This document shows positions 1 to 9,048 of a stretch of 64,000 nt of DNA, in pieces. How positions within the stretch are numbered: the first letter of the stretch is position 1; each line of letters begins with the position of its first letter. Both the position numbers and the translations under genes were made by a program. The notes beneath the pieces were generated by a model. That model had not been told where the DNA came from. It saw only the letters and a list, made by a program, of their open reading frames with translations, and searched no databases. The DNA is from Lachancea thermotolerans CBS 6340 (Eukaryota > Ascomycota > Saccharomycetes > Saccharomycetales > Saccharomycetaceae), in the NCBI RefSeq assembly GCF_000142805.1, contig NC_013084.1, positions 1,054,001 to 1,118,000 of the forward strand, given 5' to 3'.

Positions 1-674
1 TTTCCAACCAAATTGGTTATGCTAGCAAGGTGTTCGTGTTTCAATCTCAAAGCCTCACTGAGGGGCAAGTTTGAAGGATGGAACTTCTTGCTGCGGATTT
101 GAGCGACGGTCTCGTTTTTGCCTTCTGTGGCCTCCGAAGAGGTTTGCTCATGGTGGTGAATTAAGTCCTCGAAGTACTCAGCACCCAGTAGTGAAACACG
201 CGCCAAAACTAATTCTCTTTTTATGATATCAGCGTTGGAGTAATCCAAGACGGCGTACACAGGCACTAGGTCCTCGATTTGACGCCTAGCCTGCTCAATG
301 ACACCATCTTGACCTTGTAAAACAATGGTCATCCTACTCAGATCCTTAACCTCGGTGTTACAAACAACCAAGGAATCAATATTGAAGCCTCTTGCAGCGA
401 GTGTTCCACTTATCCTAGATAGAACACCTGGCTCATTTTGAACCAGGCAGTTCAGAACGTGTTGCTTCCGTGGCAAGCGTGAAGGGGAAGGGGTTTCATA
501 CAGGATCGAAGAGACTGCCGACTTTGCACTCCAGGAAGGGGTTTCCAAAGTAGGAAGAGGTGGACTAATTCTGTTCTTATGTAGCTGCTTGTAGGTCAGT
601 GCAGACGTTGAAGACGAGCTGTGACGGACGAGAACTCTCTCGGCCGCCTTGCTCCTCAGAAACGTTCTAATCAT
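1..674 (-). CDS. ILV6: Acetolactate synthase regulatory subunit (5' part, runs off the left edge)
   Basis: Regulatory subunit of mitochondrial acetolactate synthase (branched-chain amino acid synthesis); it activates Ilv2 and confers valine feedback. The first 224 codons are visible from the ATG at 674 and the C-terminus lies outside the window. The N-terminus (MIRTFLRSKAAERVLVRHSS) is basic and serine-rich like a mitochondrial presequence. An ACT-type regulatory domain starts near residue 75, with HVLNCLVQNEPGVLSRISG, then GFNIDSLVV and DLSRMTIVLQG, all hallmark strings of the IlvH/Ilv6 family. The frame is open throughout. Position upstream of LDB16 and PGS1 matches YCL009C. Possible Gcn4 sites lie about 100 bp upstream. 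Identification is secure; only the missing 3' end is unknown. Confidence 0.95.
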   Translation of the reverse strand, partial: MIRTFLRSKAAERVLVRHSSSSTSALTYKQLHKNRISPPLPTLETPSWSAKSAVSSILYETPSPSRLPRKQHVLNCLVQNEPGVLSRISGTLAARGFNIDSLVVCNTEVKDLSRMTIVLQGQDGVIEQARRQIEDLVPVYAVLDYSNADIIKRELVLARVSLLGAEYFEDLIHHHEQTSSEATEGKNETVAQIRSKKFHPSNLPLSEALRLKHEHLASITNLVG

Positions 675-770
675 CTTCGAGGCGCCGAAGTGTAATTTTG
701 GATTCAATGAGACACTTACTAGACAAGTTTTATACAGCGCTATTACGACAAAATCGAAAAAATTTTTCAG

Positions 771-793
771 ATGACTCGAAAGAAAGATGAGTC
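771..793. promoter_or_regulatory. Two near-consensus Gcn4-type sites upstream of ILV6
   Basis: ATGACTC at 771-777 and TGAGTC at 788-793 lie about 97-120 bp upstream of the ILV6 ATG. Each has the Gcn4 core but lacks one outer base of TGACTCA. Amino-acid biosynthetic genes are typical Gcn4 targets. The assignment is inference from motif and target class. Confidence 0.35.
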
Positions 794-940
794 TTAGCAG
801 GCTCAAATGTTAACAGAACATACTCAAGTCGATCGCTGAGGCGGCCATTAGTACCTTGCAATCATTGTATTTGCATATCATGCATTTCTTCCAATTGCGT
901 GTATCATCATGCTGGGAAATGTTAAAAAGAATAAAAACAT

Positions 941-1011
941 TGCGCAAGCCCGGAATCGAACCGGGGGCCCATCGATGGCAACGATGGATTTTACCACTAA
1001 ACCACTTGCGC
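941..1011 (-). tRNA. tRNA-Gly (anticodon GCC)
   Basis: The reverse strand folds as a 71-nt cloverleaf. The 7-bp acceptor pairs GCGCAAG with CTTGCGC, followed by discriminator A. The anticodon loop TTGCCAT gives GCC, and the T arm contains GGTTCGATTCC. There is no intron. It sits in the ILV6 upstream region and closely resembles yeast tG(GCC). Confidence 0.97.
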
Positions 1012-2244
1012 TTCAATGACTTGGAAGATAATTCACATTATTCAGACATATTTAATTATCATATGACTCGAATATTGGCCCTTCCACTTTGACGGGAAAC
1101 TAAGACAATCGGCAAGCAACCTCTAATTGCAACATCTTCCAAAGGGGTGTGTAAATTCGTGAGTAGTTTGTTTGATAGAAGTCTACGCGGGGAGAAAAAT
1201 GGTAATCCTACCAGGCTATTTCTACCCTTAACAATTTATCACGGAAGCGAGCGTTTAAAGTAATTTTTGGCGTGCCCTGTTCGCACAGCAACTTGAATAT
1301 TAGTTATTCCGTTCCGATATCGAGATCGCAGCCTTCGTTCTTATAAGAAATCGCAGCAACAATGGAATTGGTATTGCCCCATTATTCATATCTAGCAAGA
1401 GATTTCGAAATTCGTTCTCACGTAAAATGTTGATATTTTTGCAGTCATTTTAGGGTGTCCAAGATTATAGGTTGTATTCTGACCATCTCTTATCGAAAAT
1501 GATTTAAATTATTAGAGAATACAAAGACTTGTTTAAAACCTTGATGCCTTTCAAGCGGGATCAACGAAAGAGCACGCCTTCAATACAATTTTGGGGATGA
1601 AAACGACTAAAGCCTTTGAAACACTCTATATGGTACAGGTAAGTTGAGGTGAAAATAGAGCTTGTTCCTCCTGATAAGATAGCACTTGCTGTACTGTAAT
1701 CTGTTAAAAACGTGGGCGTTAATTATGAGTGTTAATGTTGAAATAAAAGCATGTCGCGACTTTTGGCTGCCGCGCAACTCTGGCACTGGCAATTTTCTGT
1801 AACACTTTATTATTCTCAAGATTGAGGATACGGACCGAACTAGTGAAACTATCATATAGTTTCGCGTCTTGAATAAAGATCCTTGAAAATCCTACTTCTT
1901 TTAACCATCTTTTTTCCTAATACAAAAAAGTTGAGTCCCTTTTTGGGGCCGATTCAAACATGAATGATAATACATATTTTGTGAGAACCTTTCATACTTT
2001 TCATTAAATCGCGGGGCCGATGATTCATAAACAAGACACGAATCAATGTGAGTTGATGGAGACTGCGTTTTCATCTCGGTAGCCAGTATTGAGCATACTT
2101 ATACAAACAAGGCTGCTGCAGGAAAATCGCTGAGAATTTTGCACAAATATATAGCCAATGTTATCCAAAAGTTTCGCCCCGGTCGATCTGTTACTAAACT
2201 GTTTCTAGCTAGAACGACTTAGCTTTTTCAACTGCCTGCCTTAA
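1012..2244. other. Gene-free interval right of tRNA-Gly
   Basis: About 1.2 kb with only short unconvincing open frames. I saw no tRNA, snRNA, SRP or RNase P signature and no clear LTR ends, although regions beside tRNA genes are common Ty targets. S. cerevisiae has STP22 in the corresponding ILV6-LDB16 interval; no trace of it is visible here. Confidence 0.5.
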
Positions 2245-2412
2245 ATGTTAGATTTTATAGGGAAAAAAGCCAAAGCTATTCAGTTCTTTCTAGCCGTTGT
2301 TATTTACGGCTACTTTCTCCTGCATTATGAAGCCTTGCCAACAAAGACATCACGAATTCATATAATTTTGGAGCAGTCGAACCAAACATGTAAGAATAAT
2401 TTTAAAGCCTGA
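2245..2412 (+). CDS. Possible 55-aa single-span membrane protein
   Basis: Unrecognised short ORF. It opens with a basic head (MLDFIGKKAKA), followed by a hydrophobic aromatic stretch of about 16-18 residues (AIQFFLAVVIYGYFLL), then a polar tail with NQT. That is the layout of a small tail- or signal-anchored membrane protein. A TATA-like TATATA occurs about 95 bp upstream, near 2147. A GTAAGA close to the stop could act as a 5' splice site and extend the protein, but no convincing acceptor was found. It lies alone in a gene-poor region, so it may be a chance ORF. Confidence 0.35.
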   Translation: MLDFIGKKAKAIQFFLAVVIYGYFLLHYEALPTKTSRIHIILEQSNQTCKNNFKA

Positions 2413-3262
2413 TGGTGCTTCGGAAACTCACTTTTTTTATTGTGGCGCACCTCTGTAGCGAACTCAGTCATAAAAAGGCATTATTTGCGTCTCTTAACTG
2501 TTATCTCATAGTTCAGGTTTGAATATATCATGAAATGCTGTGACTATTGTTCAATTTATGTTTGTATTCATGCGTCGACATTCAACATTTTGAAGAGAAC
2601 AAATCGCTCAGCGCATCATAACACATAAAGACATACCCATCCAATCTCAGATGATTTCACGAAATCAGGCGGCTTACAGGATTATTCTTTGCAATACTAC
2701 TAATAAAGTGCAACGTATCTGCATTGAAGGGCCATTTCATATAGCAAACACATAGGGCAACCCGCCGACTGAGCTTTACAAAAACAATTACAAATGTAGT
2801 GGGGCCTTGATTCTCCGAGTACTGTGAAGGTATCTCAGAGGCATTCAATGCGTCCACACGATCCTGGCAACACAAGGATCCACGGTTGTATCAAAAGTGT
2901 GGATCCCGCGTCAACAGGCTTTCTCTCCTCCGTTAGTAGAACCCATCATTCTATGGTTGCGTAGAGAACGTGGGGCAGAAATAGGAGGGTGCTACGTGAT
3001 TGATCCTGTTAAGAGAAGCAACTTATGTATCGAGTCTATAAGCTTATAGACTCCAAACAACTGCCGCCTCTTCTATCCTTGGTGACCGACAACTTGCTAA
3101 TTTTCTTAAGACGAGTTCTGATGTCCTTGTTTATATACGCGCCTTCAAATTTTCCAGGTCACAATGGTAGGGTAACGCTAACACGTTAAACCTGATGGTC
3201 TAGAATGTCACAGGGCTTCAGAAAACATACAAGACCACAAGCGAGAAACATTATTCTTGTTC
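2413..3262. other. Gene-free interval upstream of LDB16
   Basis: About 850 bp without a supportable gene. The open frames on the minus strand are short and low in complexity of signal. The interval contains GC-richer patches around 2875-3130, whose origin I cannot assign. Confidence 0.45.
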
Positions 3263-4171
3263 ATGCCAGGTTCAAATGGTTCACAATGGATGGCGAAAGT
3301 TGCTTCATGCTTTGTGGTACTCTTCTACCGGATGGCGAGCTTGGCCAGCAAAGGAGCCTCGCTAGTGAAAGGGGCTTTTAGAGTTCTTTATCAATTGTCG
3401 CTGGGCCCTTTACTGAGGCTCTTTCACTTCTTTTTCTGGTCGCCTGCAGCTATTATAACTCGAAATGTTGTCAACCTCATGTTTCTGCCTACAAACTTAC
3501 CACTGATACTATTCTACAATACAACGCTTAGTGATCTCACTAAAATAAACTTGCGTCTCACTACCGTAACTATAGCGCTGAGCATACAGTATTTTGTCAC
3601 CTTGATGGCATTAGGCATCCTAATTGGGGCGTACTGTGGGCTATGCTTAGGAACCTTACACAGGTGGATAAGGATTCCGGAAAAGCGCGTTGACGTTTTC
3701 GGCGGGCTGACCCGCTGGCTGTTCCCTCACACCGCGTATAGCAGCAGCGCGCCTCTTCCTAAGCCACATCCATGGCAAAGTGCTCAATACCCTTCCCCTT
3801 CAACGACATCTACTACTGTGCGAGGCGAGAAACTTCAGAGAAAGGGCTCGCGGTCTTCCATCGTGAATGTGTCAAACATGGTCTCAAAACTGCCTCACGA
3901 CTTTTTTCAGCCCAAAAGCCCTCATACACCTACCCGAAGGAGTGAAAAAGCTCGCTTCGATACCTCGAAACTTTCTCCTGTTAGTACGGTCCGTGATGAC
4001 GAGATTGAATCTAATTATTCGAGCGCATGGGATTTTTCAGACGAATTACCTGAAACTTTGAGGACAGAATTGACAGGAAGGGCCAGCACGTTCCCGCGAC
4101 CATACGCTTCAGGAAGCGAACGACCTAGTTACTCTCAGCTAAAGCCCTTAAAAAATAATGGAATACTTTGA
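3263..4171 (+). CDS. LDB16: Ldb16-like seipin partner (lipid droplet assembly)
   Basis: Ldb16 forms the ER seipin complex with Sei1 and acts in lipid droplet formation. The 302-aa product has hydrophobic segments in its N-terminal half (about residues 10-90, then a strong span near 105-130 with MALGILIGAYCGLCLG). A motif PTNLPLILFYN...LSDLTKINLRL follows the first hydrophobic part. The C-terminal half is polar, Ser/Thr/Pro-rich and probably disordered and cytosolic. Assignment rests on topology and on position directly upstream of PGS1, as with YCL005W next to YCL004W; sequence similarity to Ldb16 is weak by eye. The longest open frame starts at TTG 3257; I chose the first ATG at 3263, and ATG 3290 is an alternative. 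VMA9, which separates these genes in S. cerevisiae, is not here. Confidence 0.75.
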   Translation: MPGSNGSQWMAKVASCFVVLFYRMASLASKGASLVKGAFRVLYQLSLGPLLRLFHFFFWSPAAIITRNVVNLMFLPTNLPLILFYNTTLSDLTKINLRLTTVTIALSIQYFVTLMALGILIGAYCGLCLGTLHRWIRIPEKRVDVFGGLTRWLFPHTAYSSSAPLPKPHPWQSAQYPSPSTTSTTVRGEKLQRKGSRSSIVNVSNMVSKLPHDFFQPKSPHTPTRRSEKARFDTSKLSPVSTVRDDEIESNYSSAWDFSDELPETLRTELTGRASTFPRPYASGSERPSYSQLKPLKNNGIL

Positions 4172-4241
4172 TAGTAAGTATCATAACTTAGCATTGAAAG
4201 CATTTTTGGCAATCATCAAAATAACACTAAAAACTAAAAAA

Positions 4242-4313
4242 CACTCACGGTGGGGGTCGAACCCACAATCTTCTGATTAGAAGTCAGACGCGTTGCCATT
4301 ACGCCACGCGAGC
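4242..4313 (-). tRNA. tRNA-Arg (anticodon UCU)
   Basis: A 72-nt reverse-strand cloverleaf. The acceptor pairs GCTCGCG with CGTGAGT (including G-T pairs, as in yeast tR(UCU)), with discriminator G. The anticodon loop CTTCTAA gives TCT, and the T arm contains GGTTCGACCCC. There is no intron. It lies between LDB16 and PGS1. Confidence 0.97.
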
Positions 4314-4447
4314 TTTGATTGTGTTAACGGGTGCAACTTAATCATATATTCATAACAAAAAGCCACATGAGCAACCAATATATGTGGGGATTGTCATAGG
4401 AATATGGCGTTTATTGGAGAATAGTGCTGAGGAATGCTGTCATCCGC

Positions 4448-6019
4448 ATGAGGCCCGCAACTCTTCAAAAGCAAGGAATATTTGCAGGCAGTTTTTGGCG
4501 TTCTCTCAGACTTCACACTACTAGTGTGGAAAGCATGAAAAACAGTCAGAAAGCTGCTCAATCTCGCAGAGTCTCATACACGGATGAGGTCAAACAGCAG
4601 CTGTCTAAGTTAAATGCTTGCTTCTTCTTCAGAAAGGGCGAGATCAAAATTTTGGACACTCCAAGTTGTTTCTATAACACCCTGAAACAGAAGATATCAG
4701 TTGCAAAGGATAGGATATTTTTGGCCTCCCTTTACATTGGGACCTCTGAAAGAGAACTTATTAAGTGCATTTCCGATGCCCTTGACCGCAACGCCAGTTT
4801 GAAAGTCTATTTTTTGGTAGATGGATTGCGAGGTACTAGGGAGGCTCCAAAGAGCTGCTCTGCCTCTTTGTTGTCAGAATTGCTTAGAAGCCATAAGGAT
4901 CGGGTCGACATACGCTTGTACCGGACACCTGACTTGACGCCGTTTAAGGAAGCGGTGATACCTCGGAGATTTAATGAAGGAATTGGGCTCCAGCACATGA
5001 AGATCTACGGAGTCGATGACGAGGTTATCCTTTCCGGTGCCAACTTATCCAACGACTATTTTTCAAATCGACAGGATCGATATTATTTGTTCAAATCACG
5101 CAAGCTCGCTAGTTACTATTTCAAACTACACCAGCTAGTGAGCAGCATGAGTTACCAGGTACATTATTCTGAAGCTGTCCAAAAATACAAAATGATCTGG
5201 CCGCACGACAATATCGCCGTCGACCCTCGAGCCGACAAGGCAAGTTTTCTTAAAGTTTGCTCAAGCACCCTGAAAACGTTCTTGACAGATCCAGTGGACG
5301 AAACTGCTGATTATGAAGCCTTTGAGCCTAAAACTTATAGCACCAGAGTGTACCCAATTTCTCAATTTACCCCTCTATTTAGAGCTAGCCCACAGGATTA
5401 CTCTACCGAAAAGCCCACGATACTTCAGATTCTGTCACACATCCCTGACGGCTCAGTTAAGTGGACGTTTACTGCTGGTTACTTTAATATGCTTCCTGAA
5501 ATCAAAAGCCTCCTTTTAGGGGCACCTTGCAAAGAAGGCAACGTAATAACAGCTTCTCCGTTTGCGAATGGCTTCTATCAATCTAAGGGTGTTTCAAAGT
5601 TCCTTCCGAGCGCCTATCTACACCTTTCCGAAAAGTTTTTATCTGAAGTGCGAAATCGTGGAAAAGAGTCCCAGATTAGCCTGAACGAGTGGAAGAAAGG
5701 AATCGTCAATACACCTGGTGGATGGTCATACCATGCCAAAGGTATTTGGCTCTCAGATAATAATGAGAAAGATCAAAGACCTGCGATCACTATAGTCGGT
5801 TCTTCTAATTACACAAGGAGGGCATATTCTGTAGATTTGGAATCGAATGTTGTGTTAGTTACTGAGGATTCTGATCTCAAAGACGAGATGCAAGCTGAAA
5901 TTGATCGCCTAATGTTTCACACAGAGCCGGTGACCATAGAGAACTTCAAAAATGAGCCTCAAAGACATGTGAGTTTGGGCATCCAGGCCGCAACTAGAAT
6001 CATAGGGAAAAAGCTTTAG
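4448..6019 (+). CDS. PGS1: CDP-diacylglycerol-glycerol-3-phosphate 3-phosphatidyltransferase
   Basis: Makes phosphatidylglycerolphosphate from CDP-DAG and glycerol-3-phosphate in mitochondria, the committed step to cardiolipin. The 523-aa product is near the 521 aa of the S. cerevisiae enzyme. It has two phospholipase-D-type HKD half-sites. The first is His183-x-Lys in GLQHMKIYG, followed by LSGANLSNDYF. The second is His429-Ala-Lys in SYHAKGIWL, followed by VGSSNYTRRAY. The N-terminus is basic and hydroxylated, consistent with a presequence. The open frame extends to GTG 4424; the first in-frame ATG is 4448. Synteny equals YCL004W. A degenerate tRNA-like sequence begins right at its stop codon. 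Confidence 0.96.
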   Translation: MRPATLQKQGIFAGSFWRSLRLHTTSVESMKNSQKAAQSRRVSYTDEVKQQLSKLNACFFFRKGEIKILDTPSCFYNTLKQKISVAKDRIFLASLYIGTSERELIKCISDALDRNASLKVYFLVDGLRGTREAPKSCSASLLSELLRSHKDRVDIRLYRTPDLTPFKEAVIPRRFNEGIGLQHMKIYGVDDEVILSGANLSNDYFSNRQDRYYLFKSRKLASYYFKLHQLVSSMSYQVHYSEAVQKYKMIWPHDNIAVDPRADKASFLKVCSSTLKTFLTDPVDETADYEAFEPKTYSTRVYPISQFTPLFRASPQDYSTEKPTILQILSHIPDGSVKWTFTAGYFNMLPEIKSLLLGAPCKEGNVITASPFANGFYQSKGVSKFLPSAYLHLSEKFLSEVRNRGKESQISLNEWKKGIVNTPGGWSYHAKGIWLSDNNEKDQRPAITIVGSSNYTRRAYSVDLESNVVLVTEDSDLKDEMQAEIDRLMFHTEPVTIENFKNEPQRHVSLGIQAATRIIGKKL

Positions 6020-6020
6020 A

Positions 6021-6090
6021 AAGAACCGGAGTTGAACCCAACAATCCGGATCGAGTTTCAGGTCAGAGCTTAATTTCAGCGTTTAAAAGC
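6021..6090 (-). pseudogene. Possible tRNA relic (tRNA-Arg-like 3' half) with intact B box
   Basis: On the reverse strand, GGTTCAACTCC at 6038-6028 matches the Pol III B box GGTTCRANYCC. It is preceded by GGATTGTTG and, further up, TCTGAC. These resemble the anticodon-to-T-arm part of the nearby tRNA-Arg(UCU) (TCTGAC...GATTGTGGGTTCGACCC). Only two T-stem pairs survive, the acceptor stem cannot pair and no clean A box remains. A degenerate tRNA copy is the best reading; a chance B box is the alternative. Confidence 0.35.
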
Positions 6091-6749
6091 TTCCAAGGGA
6101 GGACCCATGTTCCCCTTATCTGACTTGCAATTTCGCATTTTGAGCTTACGTGGGATTTGAGACATGTCTCCAGGGAAGTGAGCACTTATTGGCGCCAGAG
6201 TTTAACGCCCAGCGTTTCGGCTTGATCCATAATGCAATGGTAAGAGGACCGCGTAACACTAGGATATAGCTCTTGGCTGCCAATGGAAAGCAGCATGTCA
6301 ACCTGAATATAGAAAAAATACTCCACCCATAGTTAAGACCGAATTTCGCATTTCACAAATTAGCGCTCACCGATCAACATTAGCAATGATCAAAGGGTAG
6401 ATAGATCCCTAAGGCTTTTATGGAGGTTGTTGAAAAACAATTTGTAATTGAACCCGCTTGCGCAACGCGCTCACTAGATGAAAGCTATATGGACGTTTTC
6501 GTCTCTGCAGTCTACACAGTGCGATGCGCGTTAAAAAAAAGCACAATTGAATTTCAAAGAGTACCTTGATTGCTGAACAAGAGCTGGAAAGAATGCTGCG
6601 TATTTTCTTTGTGATGAGCGTCAATGATTCCGATCTTCATTTTAGAGCTGTCATAGTGATACATCGAAAAAATAATTAAAACATAATTAATCGACCTAAC
6701 CAACTTCTTCTAGCCATAATAAATCTGGAACAACAAAAGAATTACAACA
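6091..6749. other. Gene-free interval PGS1-RER1
   Basis: About 660 bp without a supportable gene. A 12-bp direct repeat (AATTTCGCATTT near 6128 and 6344) is the only structure noted. S. cerevisiae carries YCL002C in this interval; no counterpart is visible. The last 80 bp are AT-rich and form the RER1 leader. Confidence 0.5.
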
Positions 6750-7292
6750 ATGGATGGAGCAGACAAATCAGCACAAGCCGCTGCTTTCATGAACAAGTAC
6801 AAAACTCAGTACCAGGTTTACCTCGATAAGGTCACACCTCATTTGAAGTATAGATGGGGCGCTCTTGGAGGCATGTTAGTGCTCTTCTTCCTTCGCGTCA
6901 TATATGGAGAAGGATGGTACGTTGTATGCTATGGGCTATCTATTTATCTTCTCAACCAATTTTTAGCCTTCTTAACACCCAAATTTGATGTCTCGCTGCA
7001 GCAAGATGAGGAAAACAATGAATTAGAGGCTGGCGAGAGAGCTGACGAGTTCAGGCCCTTCATAAGAAGATTGCCTGAGTTTAAATTCTGGCATAACTCC
7101 GTAAGGGCTGTCTGTCTTTGTTCAGTCCTAACGTTGTTCCGCGTTTTTGATATCCCAGTTTTTTGGCCTATTTTGGTTGTATATTTTGTCTTGTTATTTG
7201 CGCTAACCATGAGGCGGCAGATTCAACACATGATTAAGTATAGGTACATCCCATTGGACATTGGCAAGAAGAGATACCGCTCTAGAGACTGA
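6750..7292 (+). CDS. RER1: Golgi retrieval receptor for ER membrane proteins
   Basis: Rer1 sits in the early Golgi and returns ER membrane proteins via COPI by reading their transmembrane segments. The 180-aa product (family about 190) shows four hydrophobic spans: near 36-52, 56-75 (WYVVCYGLSIYLLNQFLAFL), about 117-135, and 137-155 (FWPILVVYFVLLFALTM). Family strings YRWGALGGMLVLFFLRV, LTPKFD, EFRPFIRRLPEFKFWH and MIKYRYIPLDIGKKRY are all present. The start is an ATG in the context ACAACAATGG. Gene order (PGS1-RER1-DOM34) matches the left side of S. cerevisiae CEN3. Confidence 0.98.
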   Translation: MDGADKSAQAAAFMNKYKTQYQVYLDKVTPHLKYRWGALGGMLVLFFLRVIYGEGWYVVCYGLSIYLLNQFLAFLTPKFDVSLQQDEENNELEAGERADEFRPFIRRLPEFKFWHNSVRAVCLCSVLTLFRVFDIPVFWPILVVYFVLLFALTMRRQIQHMIKYRYIPLDIGKKRYRSRD

Positions 7293-7326
7293 ATCTCTCG
7301 GCTTGAATTCCGATCTTAATTTCTAT

Positions 7327-7332
7327 CACGTG
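7327..7332. promoter_or_regulatory. CACGTG E-box in the RER1-DOM34 gap
   Basis: ATCACGTG lies 250 bp upstream of DOM34. It is a consensus for Cbf1-type bHLH factors. It is not followed by an AT-rich tract or a CDEIII-like element, so it is not read as a centromere CDEI. Confidence 0.35.
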
Positions 7333-7584
7333 CCATAAGGTTTTGGTGATAGTCAATGCCCCTTGGGTTCAGCCACGTACCCGGCATCTACGTAGCGTTT
7401 CTAGCAACCCCGATTTTGCAGCAATGGGCCCGCATATGATATGTTATTTCTCATATGTACAAGACTTTTGCTTGATTGTCAAAAGGCCTGACTAAATTCA
7501 ATAGCAGTTTTTGAAATTTAAGTTAACCGGTGTAAATTACATACAATTCCAACTCCAAAACTCATCAACAAATCTTCCCCCTCA

Positions 7585-8745
7585 ATGAAGCTAATAAGTC
7601 AAGTCACGGGCAATGGAAACAATCCCGAGCAGCTTACACTGCTTCCTCAAGACAAGGAAGACCTTTTCTGCCTATACAACATCATAAACACAGATGACGA
7701 AGTCATTTTCAAAAGAATGGTTACAAGCAAAGTGGACAGCACTGGTAAAAAGAAGACCACAGAACTCATCAAACTACGGCTCAGGATTGTGTCTTCTGAG
7801 TTTGAGCCCCAGCACGAGTTTCTGAGATACAAGGGCATCACAACTGAAGATGAAAGCGGAAGAGCAAACGTCGACATACCTTTGGGAAAATACTTCAGCT
7901 TCACGGTAGACTACAAATATTCGTTCACTTTGTTGAAATACGACTACAATAATTTTGTTGCGAAGCAACTGAAAGAAGCTTGCAACTTAGAGAGTCGCTC
8001 GGATATCGCAGCGATCGTTCTACAGGAAGGTATCGCTCACATTTGCCTTCTGAGCTCTTTCAGTACGATACTGAAGAACAAGATAGAATACAGCTTGCCA
8101 AAGAAAAAGAGAGGAACTGATGTTGCTAAATTCGACGAGAAGGTGGAGAAGTTCTACAAAGCAACATACGAATCCATGAAAAGACATTTTGACTTTGCGC
8201 AATTAAAAGTCATCCTGCTTTGCTCTCCAGGGTTTTATGCCAAAACTCTCTTTGATAAAATTTTGTCTTACGCTCAAGAGGAACAGAACAAAACCATCCT
8301 TGCAAACAAATCACGGTTCTTGGTTGCTCATTGTTCTACTGGATACCTTCAGGGTATAAACGAAGTCCTGAAAAATCCGGCATATGGTTCAAGGCTACAG
8401 GATGCCAAAAATTCGAAGGAAGCTTTAGTAATGGATGAATTTTTGCAGCATTTGAACGACGATGATTTCAAGGCATGGTATGGGGAGGCCGAGGTAACGA
8501 AGGCATCAGAAATGGGAGCAATCGATACACTTTTGGTCACAGACGGGCTTCTGCGCTCTGACGATCTGAACATGAGAAAGAAATGTGTGGGTATTACCCA
8601 AGATGTTGAACGAGCTGGCGGGTCCGTTGTGGTTTTTAGCTCCCTTCACAGTTCTGGAGAAGAACTCGACAGATTAACTGGTCTCGCTTGTATTCTTAAA
8701 TTTCCAATTCCAGACCTTGACGAGTTTTCGGAAGAGGATAAATAG
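7585..8745 (+). CDS. DOM34: Dom34/Pelota ribosome rescue factor
   Basis: Dom34 is an eRF1-like factor that works with Hbs1 and Rli1 to dissociate stalled ribosomes (no-go and non-stop decay). At 386 aa it equals the S. cerevisiae length. Visible parts are an N-terminal Sm-like domain (EDLFCLYNIINTDDEVIFKR), a central domain with SDIAAIVLQEGIAHICLL and KVILLCSPGFYAKTL, and a C-terminal eL30-like domain with IDTLLVTDGLLRSDD and ending in VFSSLHSSGEELDRLTGLAC. No GGQ motif is seen, as expected for Pelota rather than eRF1. DOM34 (YNL001W) flanks CEN14; its place here right after RER1 reflects the unduplicated ancestral order. Confidence 0.98.
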   Translation: MKLISQVTGNGNNPEQLTLLPQDKEDLFCLYNIINTDDEVIFKRMVTSKVDSTGKKKTTELIKLRLRIVSSEFEPQHEFLRYKGITTEDESGRANVDIPLGKYFSFTVDYKYSFTLLKYDYNNFVAKQLKEACNLESRSDIAAIVLQEGIAHICLLSSFSTILKNKIEYSLPKKKRGTDVAKFDEKVEKFYKATYESMKRHFDFAQLKVILLCSPGFYAKTLFDKILSYAQEEQNKTILANKSRFLVAHCSTGYLQGINEVLKNPAYGSRLQDAKNSKEALVMDEFLQHLNDDDFKAWYGEAEVTKASEMGAIDTLLVTDGLLRSDDLNMRKKCVGITQDVERAGGSVVVFSSLHSSGEELDRLTGLACILKFPIPDLDEFSEEDK

Positions 8746-8916
8746 AAAATTAAATAATTCGAAGCAATAAACTCTAATTGCGTGTGTGCTGTGGCTCCCG
8801 CAATAGCCGCCCATCTAAAGCATTTCCGATAAGTGGAACCTTGCGGTGAAGCGGCTAAGAGAGTAGGTAATTTACTGCAAATGTATTGCGATAATTTGTG
8901 GGAAAATTAATGACAG

Positions 8917-9048
8917 CGCACGTGGTACGCTCCATTTTTTTTTTTGAATTTTACGTCAAATATGAGCACAAAAATAGATACAAAAGTGTTATAATAAAGA
9001 AAAATTTGGAATAGTTAACTGCTAAGTGTTCCGAAACAAGTTTTTTAA
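8917..9048 (+). other. Predicted point centromere (CDEI - AT-rich CDEII - CDEIII)
   Basis: The DOM34-CDC10 gap is exactly where CEN3 and CEN14 lie in S. cerevisiae. Within it, CACGTG at 8919-8924 can serve as CDEI. It is followed by about 98 bp of roughly 76% A+T containing a long T run and A-rich tracts (CDEII), then TGTTCCGAAAC at 9027-9037 with downstream TTTTTTAATT. This carries the invariant CCGAA core of CDEIII bound by CBF3. Departures from consensus are the CDEI context (GCACGTGG instead of RTCACRTG) and a CDEII less AT-rich than S. cerevisiae. Location is strongly supported by synteny; exact borders are inferred. Confidence 0.7.

Noticed and set aside
2405-2440. TTCGGAAAC with adjacent T run near 2418 as an inverted CDEIII
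   Set aside because: No CDEI partner at a suitable distance and wrong syntenic position.
7327-7332. ATCACGTG between RER1 and DOM34 as centromere CDEI
   Set aside because: No AT-rich CDEII and no CCGAA element follows before DOM34; synteny puts the centromere right of DOM34.
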